A DNA stretch of 64,000 bases from Azospira restricta (GTDB lineage: Bacteria; Pseudomonadota; Gammaproteobacteria; Burkholderiales; Rhodocyclaceae): positions 1,621,501 to 1,685,500 of the forward strand of contig NZ_CP064781.1 of assembly GCF_016858125.1 (NCBI RefSeq). The letters run 5' to 3'. A program made the position numbers and the translations under genes. Position 1 is the first letter of the stretch; every line of letters starts with the position of its first letter. This document shows positions 1-9,415 of this stretch, piece by piece. The notes under the pieces are model-generated. The model saw nothing but the letters and a program-made list of their open reading frames with translations. It was not told the DNA's origin and made no database searches.

Positions 1-188
1 CGCTCGGCGTCGCGCTGGTCAACCCGGTCGCCGGCGCGGCGGCCTTGCTGGCGCACAAGGTATTGCAGAACCCGTTGAACCAGATTTTCTCGTTCGATTA
101 TTCGGTGACCGGGAAATGGGACGACCCGAAGGTGGAGAAGCTGTCGACGCAGCGGCTGGAGCCGCAGACCGCGGGCGACGGGCAATGA
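1..188 (+). CDS. yhdP: YhdP/AsmA-family protein, C-terminal end (partial)
   Basis: Only the last 61 codons are in the window (reading from base 3 to TGA at 186-188). The tail contains NPVAGAAALLAHKVLQNPLN and FSFDYSVTGKWDDPKVEKL, which is how YhdP-type AsmA-like proteins end. YhdP is a very large inner-membrane-anchored protein thought to bridge the periplasm and carry phospholipid towards the outer membrane. The order yhdP - nitrilase - tldD is common in betaproteobacteria and supports the call. The gene's start and most of its length lie upstream of base 1. Confidence 0.75.
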   Translation, partial: LGVALVNPVAGAAALLAHKVLQNPLNQIFSFDYSVTGKWDDPKVEKLSTQRLEPQTAGDGQ

Positions 189-195
189 GGCGAGG

Positions 196-1029
<834 letters not shown>

Positions 1030-1040
1030 CCGGACCGATC

Positions 1041-2501
1041 ATGACCGCCACGCTCCTCTCCGCTGCCGAATCCCCGCTCCGCCACGCCGAACAGCTGCTG
1101 CTCGCGCCGTACGGATTGGGCAACCGCGACCTTTCCGCCGTCTTCGGCACGATCTTCCGCCATGGCGTCGACTACGCCGACCTCTACTTCCAGTACAGCC
1201 GCTCCGAGGCGTGGAGCCTGGAGGAGGGCATCGTCAAGTCGGGCAGCTTCTCGATCGACGAGGGCGTCGGCGTGCGCGCCTGCGCCGGCGAGAAGACCGC
1301 CTTCGCCTACTCCGACGACATCAGCGCGACCGCGCTCGACGATGCGGCGAAGGCGGTGCGCGCGATCGCCAACGCCGGCCAGTCGCGGCTGGTGCCGGTA
1401 CTGCTGCGCCGCGGCGGCCACGTCCTCTACCGCGGCGACGACCCGCTCGCGTCGCTGCCGGCGGAAGCCAAGGTGGCGCTGCTGGAGCGCCTGGAAACCT
1501 TCGCCCGCGCGCTCGACCCGCGCGTGCAGCAGGTCATGGCGCACCTCGCCGGCGAGTATGAGGTGATCCTCGTCGCCGGCAGCGACGGCCGGCTGGCCGC
1601 CGACACGCGGCCGCTGGTGCGCGTGTCGATCACCGTCATCGTCGAGCAGAACGGCAAGCGCGAGCAGGGCTCGGCCGGCGGCGGCGGCCGCTTCGACTAC
1701 GGCTACTTCGACGACGAGGTGCTGCAGCGCTACGCCAAGGAGGCGGTGCACCAGGCGGTGACCAACCTCGACGCGCGGCCGGCACCGGCCGGCACGATGA
1801 CCGTCGTGCTCGGTTCCGGCTGGCCCGGCATCCTGTTGCACGAGGCGGTCGGCCACGGGCTCGAGGGCGACTTCAACCGCAAGGGCAGCTCGGCCTTCTC
1901 CGGCCGCATCGGCACGCGCGTCGCGGCGAAGGGCGTCACCGTCGTCGACGACGGCACCATCCCCGACCGCCGCGGCTCGCTGAACATCGACGACGAGGGC
2001 AACCCGACGCAACGCACGGTGCTGATCGAGGACGGCATCCTCAAGGGCTACATGCAGGACAGCCTGAATGCCCGGCTGATGGGCGTTCAGCCGACCGGCA
2101 ACGGCCGCCGCGAATCCTTCGCGCACCTGCCGCTGCCGCGCATGACCAACACCACGATGCTCGCCGGCCAGCACGCGCCGGAAGAGATCATCCGCTCGGT
2201 GAAGAAGGGCATCTACGCCGCCAACTTCGGCGGCGGCCAGGTCGACATCACCAGCGGCAAGTTCGTCTTCTCGATGAGCGAGGCCTACCTGATCGAGGAC
2301 GGCAAGCTCGGCCCGGCGGTGAAAGGGGCGACGCTGATCGGCAACGGCCCGGATGCGCTGACGCGGGTGAAGATGATCGGCAACGACATGCGCCTCGACC
2401 CCGGCGTCGGCACCTGCGGCAAGGAAGGGCAGAGCGTGCCGGTCGGCGTCGGCCAGCCGACGTTGCGCATCGACGGGCTGACCGTCGGCGGCACGCACTA
2501 G
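1041..2501 (+). CDS. tldD: Metalloprotease TldD
   Basis: 486 residues, close to the 481 of E. coli TldD. It carries the zinc-binding HExxxH motif of the TldD/PmbA family at H267-H272 within [13 protein letters not shown], plus the C-terminal glycine-rich region with [19 protein letters not shown]. TldD pairs with PmbA (TldE) to form a heterodimeric peptidase that trims unfolded or modified peptides such as microcin B17 precursor and the CcdA antitoxin; pmbA is not in this window. I chose the ATG at 1041 because it gives the usual N-terminus; the reading frame stays open upstream only through the nitrilase gene. Confidence 0.95.
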   Translation: MTATLLSAAESPLRHAEQLLLAPYGLGNRDLSAVFGTIFRHGVDYADLYFQYSRSEAWSLEEGIVKSGSFSIDEGVGVRACAGEKTAFAYSDDISATALDDAAKAVRAIANAGQSRLVPVLLRRGGHVLYRGDDPLASLPAEAKVALLERLETFARALDPRVQQVMAHLAGEYEVILVAGSDGRLAADTRPLVRVSITVIVEQNGKREQGSAGGGGRFDYGYFDDEVLQRYAKEAVHQAVTNLDARPAPAGTMTVVLGSGWPGILLHEAVGHGLEGDFNRKGSSAFSGRIGTRVAAKGVTVVDDGTIPDRRGSLNIDDEGNPTQRTVLIEDGILKGYMQDSLNARLMGVQPTGNGRRESFAHLPLPRMTNTTMLAGQHAPEEIIRSVKKGIYAANFGGGQVDITSGKFVFSMSEAYLIEDGKLGPAVKGATLIGNGPDALTRVKMIGNDMRLDPGVGTCGKEGQSVPVGVGQPTLRIDGLTVGGTH

Positions 2502-2533
2502 GCGGCGAATACACCCTTGTGGCATGGGGGTAT

Positions 2534-2582
2534 TTGACCTAGGTCATGGTTGGAAATAGTCGTGCCCCATAGACTCGATGAC
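2534..2582 (+). promoter_or_regulatory. Candidate FNR/ANR-type class II promoter for the PilJ-domain protein
   Basis: TTGAC-CTAG-GTCAT at 2534-2547 is a Crp/FNR-family dyad whose inner 12 bases (TGACCTAGGTCA) are a perfect palindrome. A -10-like hexamer TAGACT lies at 2570-2575, so a start near 2582 would put the dyad centre at -41.5, the class II activator position. The dyad departs from the TTGAT-N4-ATCAA consensus at three of ten positions, so the regulator identity is an inference. Confidence 0.5.
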
Positions 2583-2629
2583 TTAAAATCCCAAGCAATT
2601 GGAATAACAAGCCTGTCGAGGAGGAGTCC

Positions 2630-3424
2630 ATGAAGTTTTCCATCGGTCGCATCGTCCGTGCCGCTGCCGTCGGCAGCCTGCTGCTGGCAGGCCTCGCCCA
2701 GGCGCAGATCACGGACATCAACGCCGCGATCAACAAGGCCGGCCGCGAGCGGATGCTCTCGCAGCGCATGGCCAAGGCCTACTTCCAGCTCGGCCAGGGC
2801 GTCGACGTCGACCGCTCGAAGAAGGTCCTCGACGGCTCGATTTCCTACTTCGACCGCCAGCTGGTCGAGCTCAAGAATTTCGCGCCGACCCCGGAAATCA
2901 AGGACACCTACCAGAAGCTGGAAACCGCCTGGATCGCCTACAAGGATTCGCTGGTCGGCGCGCCGCCGAGCCCGTCCGGCGGCAGGAAGGTGCTCGAACT
3001 GTCCGAGCAGGTGCTGGCGCTGGCGCACCAGGGCACGGTGCAGCTGGAGAAGCATGCGGGCTCGAACGCCGGCCGGCTGGTGAACGTGTCCGGTCGCCAG
3101 CGCATGCTGTCGCAGCGCATGGCCAAGTTCTACCAGGCGATCGCCTGGGGCGTCGGCGACGCCAATAGCACCGCCGAGCTGGACAAGGCGCGCAAGGATT
3201 TCACCGCCGCGCACAAGGAGCTGGCCGCCGCGCCGGCGAATACCGCGCAGATCAAGGACGGCCTCGACCTGGTCAACCAGCAGTGGTTCTTCTTCGAGAA
3301 CGCGCTCAACCAGCGGGCCGGCGGCGACAAGAAGCTGCTCACCGCGGTCGCCACCACCAGCGAACGCATCCTCGAGGAAATGGAGGTCGTCGTTGGCCTC
3401 TACGAGCGCCTGCCGTCGCGCTGA
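2630..3424 (+). CDS. Secreted protein with two PilJ-type (type IV pili methyl-accepting N-terminal) domains
   Basis: 264 residues with a clear signal peptide (residues 1-25, ending LAGLAQA before Q). The mature protein is an internal duplication: each half has the same helix start, RERMLSQRMAKAYFQLGQGV near residue 40 and RQRMLSQRMAKFYQAIAWGV near residue 160. This is the ligand-binding helical domain found at the N-terminus of PilJ and of some nitrate/nitrite-sensing receptors. No transmembrane segment, HAMP or signalling domain follows, so this is a free periplasmic protein rather than a receptor. GAGGAGG precedes the ATG. Its ligand is unknown; an FNR-like box upstream suggests oxygen-linked expression. 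Confidence 0.8.
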   Translation: MKFSIGRIVRAAAVGSLLLAGLAQAQITDINAAINKAGRERMLSQRMAKAYFQLGQGVDVDRSKKVLDGSISYFDRQLVELKNFAPTPEIKDTYQKLETAWIAYKDSLVGAPPSPSGGRKVLELSEQVLALAHQGTVQLEKHAGSNAGRLVNVSGRQRMLSQRMAKFYQAIAWGVGDANSTAELDKARKDFTAAHKELAAAPANTAQIKDGLDLVNQQWFFFENALNQRAGGDKKLLTAVATTSERILEEMEVVVGLYERLPSR

Positions 3425-3962
3425 CCTTCGCCTTGCCGCAGGGTGCCGCCACGGCGCCCTGCGCTGCTCCATATTCCTGTCGCTCGCGTTGTGCCTGGCG
3501 GCCTGCGCTTCGCCCGCCCTCGTTCCTCCCCGTATCGACCGTCTTCCCGCCGAAGCCCCGGCGGTTTCGCCATCGCCTTCCTCGCCGGCGGATGCGCCGC
3601 TGACGACCGGGGAGATCGTTCGGATGGCACGCGCCGGCGCCACGCCGGCCGAGGTCGTCACCCGCTGGCGTGCCGACGGCGCCCGCCTGAAGCTCGATGC
3701 CGCCGACCTGCTCGACTTGCATCGGCGCGGCGTGTCCGTGGCTGTCCTCGACGCCCTGCTCGCCGCCCGCGAGGCGGCGTTGCGCACCGACGCCGATTCC
3801 CGCCTGGCCGGACTGCAGGCGCGTCACGAGGCGGAGATCGCCGCCGAGCGGGCGCGTCTGCCGACTTGTCCGGCGCCGGGCTGGGCGCCGTACCGGATCC
3901 ATCCCTACGGCGGCTGGGGGCGCCCCGGCGGCTGGGGCGGCGGCGTCTATTGGGGCTGGTAG
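3393..3962 (+). CDS. Putative lipoprotein with Gly/Trp-rich C-terminus
   Basis: A small unrecognised protein. Around residues 27-38 it has a hydrophobic stretch ending LCLAAC, a plausible lipobox with C38 as the lipidated residue, then a Pro/Ala-rich linker, a helical middle (ADLLDLHRRGVSVAVLDALL) and a tail rich in Gly, Trp and Tyr. The only standard start is TTG at 3393, which overlaps the end of the preceding gene by 32 nt and leaves an over-long N-terminus; a CTG at 3459 would give a normal signal peptide. The start is therefore uncertain, and the function is unknown. Confidence 0.6.
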   Translation: MASTSACRRADLRLAAGCRHGALRCSIFLSLALCLAACASPALVPPRIDRLPAEAPAVSPSPSSPADAPLTTGEIVRMARAGATPAEVVTRWRADGARLKLDAADLLDLHRRGVSVAVLDALLAAREAALRTDADSRLAGLQARHEAEIAAERARLPTCPAPGWAPYRIHPYGGWGRPGGWGGGVYWGW

Positions 3963-3970
3963 CAGCCCGT

Positions 3971-5086
3971 TCAGAACAGGCCGAGCTGCCGCTCGTCGGT
4001 CTTGCGCGCCGGCGCCGCGAAGCGGCTGCAGTCGAGCTCCGGCAGGCCGGGGAAACCGAGGCGGCGCCGGTGCAGCGCGAAGCGCTGCGCGAGCAGGTCG
4101 GCGAAGTGGCCGAGGCCGTGCATGCGGTGCGTGAAGCGCGGGTCGTTGGCCTGGCCGCCGCGCATGTCGTAGAGGATGGCCATCACGCGCGCCGCCTTTT
4201 CCGGCGCATGCCAGGCCAGCCAGCGCTCGAACAGGTCGTGCAGCTCGTGCGGCAGGCGCAGCAGGCTGTAGCTGGCGCCGACGGCGCCCGCTTCGCGCGC
4301 GGCGGCGAGGATGCGTTCGAGCTCGTGGTCGGTGAGGCCGGGAATCACCGGCGACACCATCACCGTCACCGGCACGCCGGCCTCGGCCAGCGTCCGGATC
4401 GCCGCCAGCCGCGCCTGCGGTGCTGCGGCGCGCGGCTCGAGCCGGCGGGCGAGTTCGCCGTCGAGCGTGGTCAGCGAGATCGCCGCGTGCACCAGCTGCT
4501 CCTTCGCCATCGCGGCGAGCAGGTCGAGGTCGCGTTCGACCAGTGCCGACTTGGTGATCAGCAGCGCCGGGTGCTTCAGCTCGAGCAGCACCTGCAGCAC
4601 CGCGCGCGTGATGCGCAGCCGGCGCTCGACCGGCTGCCAGGCGTCGGTGTTGGTGCCGATGGCGAGCGGCCGGCAGGCGTAGCCGGGCTTTGCCAGCTCG
4701 CGGCGCAGGAGCTTCGCCGCCTCCGGCTTGTGGTAGAGCTTCGTTTCGAAGTCGAGCCCGGGCGAGTGGCCGAGGAAGGCGTGGCTCGGCCGCGCGTAGC
4801 AGTAGACGCAGCCGTGCTCGCAGCCGCGGTAGGGGTTGAGCGAGCGGTCGAAGGGCAGGTCCGGCGAGTCGTTGCGGCTGAGGATGGTCTTCGCGCTGTC
4901 GACGAAGACTTCGGTCGCCGGCGCCGCGTCCGGCGCGCGCTGCCAGCCGTCGTCCACCGCGTCGCGCGTCCACGCGGCGAAGCGCGGGTCGGGGTTGGCC
5001 GGGGCGCCGCGCCCCTTGGGCGGCGCGGGGGCGGCGGACTCGGCCGGCGGGAACAGTCCCGGGGCGGAATTGATCGGGGAACGCAT
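3971..5086 (-). CDS. PA0069-family radical SAM protein
   Basis: 371 residues from the ATG at 5086 (a TTG at 5104 would add six residues). The iron-sulfur-binding CxxxCxxC motif is present as CEHGCVYC, preceded by SLNPYRGCEHG as in this subfamily. The rest is a radical SAM TIM-barrel with ITKSALVERDLDLL and VMVSPVIPGLTDHELERIL. These proteins resemble the DNA photolesion lyase SplB, but the PA0069 group has no proven reaction. It is transcribed towards the lipoprotein gene, with 8 nt between their stop codons. Confidence 0.85.
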   Translation of the reverse strand: MRSPINSAPGLFPPAESAAPAPPKGRGAPANPDPRFAAWTRDAVDDGWQRAPDAAPATEVFVDSAKTILSRNDSPDLPFDRSLNPYRGCEHGCVYCYARPSHAFLGHSPGLDFETKLYHKPEAAKLLRRELAKPGYACRPLAIGTNTDAWQPVERRLRITRAVLQVLLELKHPALLITKSALVERDLDLLAAMAKEQLVHAAISLTTLDGELARRLEPRAAAPQARLAAIRTLAEAGVPVTVMVSPVIPGLTDHELERILAAAREAGAVGASYSLLRLPHELHDLFERWLAWHAPEKAARVMAILYDMRGGQANDPRFTHRMHGLGHFADLLAQRFALHRRRLGFPGLPELDCSRFAAPARKTDERQLGLF

Positions 5087-5148
5087 CGCGAATTTCGCGC
5101 ACAAATGCCGGAAGCGCTCATTCTACGCCTCTCCGCAAGCCGCCGCGG

Positions 5149-5178
5149 TTCCGTCGGGGGCGGGGTTTCGAGTAGAAT
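5149..5178 (+). promoter_or_regulatory. Putative sigma-70-type promoter of the DAHP synthase gene
   Basis: TTCCGT (5149-5154), an 18-nt spacer and TAGAAT (5173-5178) lie in the gap between the divergent radical SAM and DAHP synthase genes. The -35 is weak and the assignment rests mainly on the -10. Confidence 0.35.
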
Positions 5179-5243
5179 CGAGGGCTTTCCGGGCGGTCGG
5201 GCCTGTCATTTCCGGCGCCCCCATTCTTTCAGGGTTTTCTGTC

Positions 5244-6323
5244 ATGACGCCGCAAACGAAGCCGAATACGGACGATGTCCGCATCAAGGAAATCAAGGAA
5301 CTGGTGCCGCCGGCGCACGTGTTCCGCGAGTACCCGGTGTCGAACCGCGCCGCGCAGACGACCTACAACGCCCGCCAGGCGATCCACCGCGTGCTGCACG
5401 GCGCCGACGACCGGCTGCTGGTGGTGGTCGGCCCGTGCTCGATCCACGACTTCGACGCGGCGATGGAGTATGCCGGCCGCCTGCAGAAGGAGATGGAACG
5501 CCTCGCCGACGACCTGATCGTCGTCATGCGCGTCTACTTCGAGAAGCCGCGTACCACCGTCGGCTGGAAGGGGCTGATCAACGACCCGCGGCTGGACGGC
5601 TCGTTCCGCATCAACGAGGGCGTGCGCCTGGCGCGCAAGCTGCTGCTGGAGATCAACGAGCTCGGCCTGCCCTGCGCCACCGAGTTCCTCGACACGATCA
5701 CGCCGCAATACACCGCCGACCTGATCGCCTGGGGCGCGATCGGCGCGCGCACCACCGAGTCGCAGGTGCACCGCGAGCTGGCCTCCGGCCTGTCGTGCCC
5801 GGTCGGCTTCAAGAATGGCACCGACGGCAACGTGCGCATCGCGGTCGACGCGATCCGCGCCGCCAGCGCGCCGCACCATTTCCTGTCGGTGACCAAGGGC
5901 GGCCATTCGGCGATCGTGTCCACCACCGGCAACGAGGACTGCCACGTCATCCTGCGCGGCGGCAAGGCGCCGAACTACGACGCGGCGAGCGTCGACCAGT
6001 GCTGCGCCGACATCGCCGCCGCCGGCCTCGCGGCGCGGGTGATGATCGACTTCTCGCACGCCAACAGCAGCAAGAAGTTCGAGCGCCAGATCGACGTCGC
6101 CCGGGACGTCGCCGGCCAGATCGGCGGCGGCGACGAGCGCATCATCGGCGTCATGGTCGAGTCGCACCTGGTCGAGGGGCGCCAGGACCTGTCGCCGGAC
6201 AAGCCGCTGGAATACGGCAAGAGCATCACCGACGCCTGCATCGGCTGGGACGACACCGTCGGCGTGCTGGAAACGCTGGCGCAGGGCGTGCGCCAGCGCC
6301 GCCTGGTCGAGGCCACCTCCTGA
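5244..6323 (+). CDS. aroG: 3-deoxy-7-phosphoheptulonate synthase (class I DAHP synthase)
   Basis: 359 residues. The protein condenses phosphoenolpyruvate and erythrose 4-phosphate, the first step of the shikimate pathway in the cytosol. The class I AroF/G/H pattern is plain: VVVGPCSIHD, VYFEKPRTTVGWKGLINDP, FLDTITPQYTADLIAWGAIGARTTESQ and DFSHANSSKK. ATG at 5244 gives the usual family N-terminus. The sequence does not show which aromatic amino acid inhibits it, so the symbol aroG is a family label. It is followed after 4 nt by a glycosyltransferase gene. Confidence 0.95.
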   Translation: MTPQTKPNTDDVRIKEIKELVPPAHVFREYPVSNRAAQTTYNARQAIHRVLHGADDRLLVVVGPCSIHDFDAAMEYAGRLQKEMERLADDLIVVMRVYFEKPRTTVGWKGLINDPRLDGSFRINEGVRLARKLLLEINELGLPCATEFLDTITPQYTADLIAWGAIGARTTESQVHRELASGLSCPVGFKNGTDGNVRIAVDAIRAASAPHHFLSVTKGGHSAIVSTTGNEDCHVILRGGKAPNYDAASVDQCCADIAAAGLAARVMIDFSHANSSKKFERQIDVARDVAGQIGGGDERIIGVMVESHLVEGRQDLSPDKPLEYGKSITDACIGWDDTVGVLETLAQGVRQRRLVEATS

Positions 6324-6327
6324 TCCG

Positions 6328-7857
6328 ATGAGGCTGCCGGCCTCGCGCACCGGCCGCTGGCTGGCGGGCACGCTCGCCGCGCTTTTCCTTTTCCGCCTGT
6401 GGTTCGCCGCGGCGCTGCCGCTGACCGGCGACGAAGCCTACTTCGTCGCCTGGGGCGGCCGGCCGGCCGGCGGCTACTACGACCACCCGCCGATGATCGG
6501 CTGGTGGCTGGCCGGCCTGCTGCCCTTCGGCCGCGCCGAATGGTGGCTGCGCCTGCCGGCGCTGCTGCTGCCCTTCGTGCTGGCCTGGGGCGCCTGGTCG
6601 CTGCTGCGGGCGCAGGGCGAGGAGCGCGCCCGGCTGGCGGCGCTGCTCGTGCTGCTGCAGCCGGCCGACGTGTGGAACGTGCTGGTCACCACCGATACGC
6701 CGGTGGTCCTCTTCTCGCTGCTGTCTGTCCTCGCCTACCTGCGCGGCATGCGCCGCGCGTCGCTCGCCTGGCACGCGGCGGCCGGCCTGCTGCTCGGGCT
6801 GGCCTTCCTCGGCAAATATTTCGCGGCGCTGCTCGGCGTCGCCTTCGCCGCGCACCTGCTGTTCGCCCGCCGCGATCCCGGTCGCTTCGCGCTGCTCGCT
6901 GCGCTGACCGCCTGCGCGCTGCTCGGGCCGGCCTGGAATCTGTGGTGGAACAGCGAGCACTGCTGGTCGAACCTCGTCTTCAACTTCTTCAACCGCAACG
7001 GCAAGGCCGGTTTCGCCTGGGAGAACCCGCTCGCCTTCGTTGCCTCGCTCGCCTATCTGGCGACGCCGTGGCTGCTGTGGGCGCTGTGGCGCGGCCGGCG
7101 CGAGCTCGCCGCGGCGATCGCCGGCGACGCGACGGCGCGCGCGCTGGCGTGGCTGGCGGCGGTGCCGCTGCTGTGCTTCTTCGCGCTGTCGTTCACCAAG
7201 GCGGTCGGCCTGCACTGGCTGCTCGCCTTCATGCCGCTGCTCGCCGCGCTCGCCGCGGCAGCGCTGCCGGTCGAGCGCCTGTGGTCGCTGTGCCGCTGGT
7301 CGGCGGCCTTCGCCGCGCTGCATATGCTGGCGGCCGTCGTCTTCCTGGCGCTGCCGCTGTCGGTTTGGAAAGGCAGCAGCCTGCACGCCGGCGCCGTGCT
7401 CACCTGGAACGGCCCGGAACTCGCGCGGCAGCTGCGCGAGCCGCTGGCGCGCTGCGGCGAGGGCTGCACTGCAGCGATGGAGAGCTATTCGTCGGCGGCG
7501 ACGCTGGCCTACGCGCTGAACCGGCCGGTGGTGGTGTTCGGTGACGGCTCCTTCCACGGCCGCCAGGACGATTTCGATACCGACTTCCGTGCGCTCGACG
7601 GCCGCGGCTTCCTGATCCTGCGCAAGGAGACGGTGCGCGCGGAAAGCTATGCGCCGTACTTCGCGCACATCGACGTATCCTCGTTCGCGATCGACGGCGT
7701 CGACTTCCACCTCGTGCACGGGCAGGGCTTCCGCTACGCCGTGTATCATGACCGCGTGCTGAACCGCGTGCGCGAGCGCTTCTACCGGATTCCGGACTGG
7801 CTGCCGCTGCGCGGCTGCGCGTTTACCGACCGCTACTTTCCCGGAGACGGCAAGTGA
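6328..7857 (+). CDS. Glycosyltransferase family 39 (ArnT/PMT-like) membrane protein
   Basis: 509 residues with a long hydrophobic multi-span N-terminal two thirds and a short soluble C-terminal part. The first loop carries LPLTGDEAYFVAWG and YYDHPPMIGWW, the acidic and HPP motifs of GT39/ArnT-type enzymes, which take a sugar from a polyprenyl-phosphate carrier on the periplasmic face of the inner membrane. The next gene, a DPPR-synthase-like UbiA protein, overlaps it by 4 nt, so the two are translationally coupled. That makes polyprenyl-phosphate-pentose a reasonable candidate donor; the acceptor cannot be read from sequence. Confidence 0.8.
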   Translation: MRLPASRTGRWLAGTLAALFLFRLWFAAALPLTGDEAYFVAWGGRPAGGYYDHPPMIGWWLAGLLPFGRAEWWLRLPALLLPFVLAWGAWSLLRAQGEERARLAALLVLLQPADVWNVLVTTDTPVVLFSLLSVLAYLRGMRRASLAWHAAAGLLLGLAFLGKYFAALLGVAFAAHLLFARRDPGRFALLAALTACALLGPAWNLWWNSEHCWSNLVFNFFNRNGKAGFAWENPLAFVASLAYLATPWLLWALWRGRRELAAAIAGDATARALAWLAAVPLLCFFALSFTKAVGLHWLLAFMPLLAALAAAALPVERLWSLCRWSAAFAALHMLAAVVFLALPLSVWKGSSLHAGAVLTWNGPELARQLREPLARCGEGCTAAMESYSSAATLAYALNRPVVVFGDGSFHGRQDDFDTDFRALDGRGFLILRKETVRAESYAPYFAHIDVSSFAIDGVDFHLVHGQGFRYAVYHDRVLNRVRERFYRIPDWLPLRGCAFTDRYFPGDGK

Positions 7858-8717
7858 AGGCCTGGATCAAGCTGTTGCGTCCGCACCAGTGGCTGAAGAG
7901 CGCCTTCGTCTTCGTCGGCCTGCTCTTCGGCCATGCCTGGAACGACGCGCAACTGGTCGGGCAGGTGCTGCTCGCCGCCGCCGCCTTTTCGCTGGCGGCC
8001 TCGGCGGTCTACGTCGGCAACGACCTGGTCGACCGCGAGCGCGACCGCCAGCACCCGAAGAAGCGCCAGCGGCCGCTCGCCGCCGGCACGATCACCGCCG
8101 GCGCCGCCTTCGCCGTCGGCATGGCCTGCCTCGCCGCCGCCGGCCTCCTCGCCTGGCTGGCGTCGCCCGCCGTGTTGGCGATCGTCGTCGCCTACCTGCT
8201 GCTCAACGTCGGCTACACGCTGGGCCTGAAGCATGTCGTGCTGCTCGACGTCTTCCTCATCGCCGCCGGCTTCATGCTGCGCATCCTCGCCGGCACGCTC
8301 GGCGTCGGCATCGCGCCGTCGCACTGGCTGCTGCTGTGCGGCCTGATGCTGACGCTGTTCCTCGGCTTCGCCAAGCGGCATGCCGAGCTGAAGGCGCTCG
8401 ACGGGCACGCCGCCGGCCACCGGCAGGTGCTCGACGAATACGACCCGGCGCTGCTCGACAAGCTGATCGGCATCTGCGCGACGGCGACCATCGTCAGCTA
8501 CAGCCTGTACACCGTCAGTCCGGAAACGCTGGCGCTGCACGGTACCGTCGGCCTGATGGCGACGGTGCCGTTCGTCGTCTACGGGATGTTCCGCTACCTC
8601 TACCGGCTGCACCGCCACGCCGGCGGCGGCGACGCCGCCGTCGACCTGATGACCGACCGCCACCTGCTGGCGGCGGCGCTCGGCTGGCTGGCGGCGGTGA
8701 TCGTCATTCTCGGCTGA
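7854..8717 (+). CDS. UbiA-family decaprenyl-phosphate phosphoribosyltransferase-like protein (DPPR synthase)
   Basis: 287 residues, about eight to nine membrane spans. The Mg/diphosphate motif NDLVDRERD is at 56-64 and continues HPKKRQRPLAAG, the signature of the UbiA branch containing mycobacterial Rv3806c; RPHQWLKS near the start and GFAKRHAELKAL further on also fit. That enzyme joins 5-phosphoribosyl-diphosphate to decaprenyl phosphate, the first step towards polyprenyl-phosphate-arabinose. It starts with GTG at 7854 inside the stop of the GT39 gene (GTGA overlap). DprE1- and DprE2-like genes lie at 46830-48860. It is not UbiA or MenA; a separate MenA homologue is at 62211. Confidence 0.8.
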   Translation: MKAWIKLLRPHQWLKSAFVFVGLLFGHAWNDAQLVGQVLLAAAAFSLAASAVYVGNDLVDRERDRQHPKKRQRPLAAGTITAGAAFAVGMACLAAAGLLAWLASPAVLAIVVAYLLLNVGYTLGLKHVVLLDVFLIAAGFMLRILAGTLGVGIAPSHWLLLCGLMLTLFLGFAKRHAELKALDGHAAGHRQVLDEYDPALLDKLIGICATATIVSYSLYTVSPETLALHGTVGLMATVPFVVYGMFRYLYRLHRHAGGGDAAVDLMTDRHLLAAALGWLAAVIVILG

Positions 8718-8767
8718 GACTCAGGCGCCCTCCAGAAGGACTTGTTCGCGAAGGCTTTTGCCTTCGC

Positions 8768-9319
8768 TCAGGCGTTCTTGCGCTGCACCCAGAGGACGTC
8801 GCCGCGGCCGGCGGCGACGTTGAGGTAGCGGCCGAGGATGAACAGCAGGTCGGAGAGGCGGTTCAGGTAGCGGCGGATGTTGTCGGCGACCGGCTCGTTC
8901 GCGGCCAGCGCGACGACGCTGCGCTCGGCGCGGCGGGCGACGGTGCGCGCGAGGTGCGCCAGCGCCGCCGGGCGGGTGCCGCCGGGGAGGATGAATTCCT
9001 TCAGTCGCGGCAGGTTCTCGTTGAAGTCCTCGACCTGCTGCTCGAGGCGCAGCACCTGCGCCTCGCTGACCAGCGTCATGCCCGGGCAGCACAGTTCGCC
9101 GCCGAGGTCGAAGAGGTCGTTCTGGATGCCGAGCAGCGCCTCGCGCACGTCGTCCGGCAGCGCCTCGGCGAGCAGCACGCCGAGCGTCGAGTTCAGCTCG
9201 TCGACCTCGCCGAGCGCGTCGATGCGCGGGCTGTCCTTGCCGATGCGGCTGCCGTCGCCGAGGCCGGTGGTGCCGGCGTCGCCGGTGCGGGTGACGATTT
9301 TGGAGAGACGGTTGCCCAT
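8768..9319 (-). CDS. Cob(I)yrinic acid a,c-diamide adenosyltransferase, PduO type
   Basis: 183 residues. The ATP-binding loop IVTRTGDAGTTGLGDGSR is at the N-terminus, FDLGGELCCPG lies in the middle, and the C-terminal helix has RRYLNRLSDLLFILGRYLN, all standard for PduO/MMAB enzymes. It transfers the adenosyl group from ATP to cob(I)alamin to make coenzyme B12. The ATG at 9319 is preferred because an upstream extension of the frame runs antisense to hydroxypyruvate isomerase. It is divergent from that gene, sharing a 96-nt gap. A perfect 8-bp hairpin (8748-8767) sits just past its stop. Confidence 0.93.
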   Translation of the reverse strand: MGNRLSKIVTRTGDAGTTGLGDGSRIGKDSPRIDALGEVDELNSTLGVLLAEALPDDVREALLGIQNDLFDLGGELCCPGMTLVSEAQVLRLEQQVEDFNENLPRLKEFILPGGTRPAALAHLARTVARRAERSVVALAANEPVADNIRRYLNRLSDLLFILGRYLNVAAGRGDVLWVQRKNA

Positions 9320-9415
9320 TTTTCGTTTCCTGTCAGAATGCGGGTGGGCTGCCGGAACAAGATCAGGAGCAGGCCGGCAGAGTCGAAGCAGCGAATTATA
9401 TCGGAGGGATTCGCG

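Noticed and set aside
5229-6371. Open frame antisense to DAHP synthase
   Set aside because: Same artefact of GC-rich codon bias; the plus-strand enzyme is unambiguous.
8748-8767. Perfect hairpin GCGAAGGC-TTTT-GCCTTCGC as a terminator
   Set aside because: No T-run follows on either strand, so I cannot support termination; it may only be a 3'-end structure between convergent genes.
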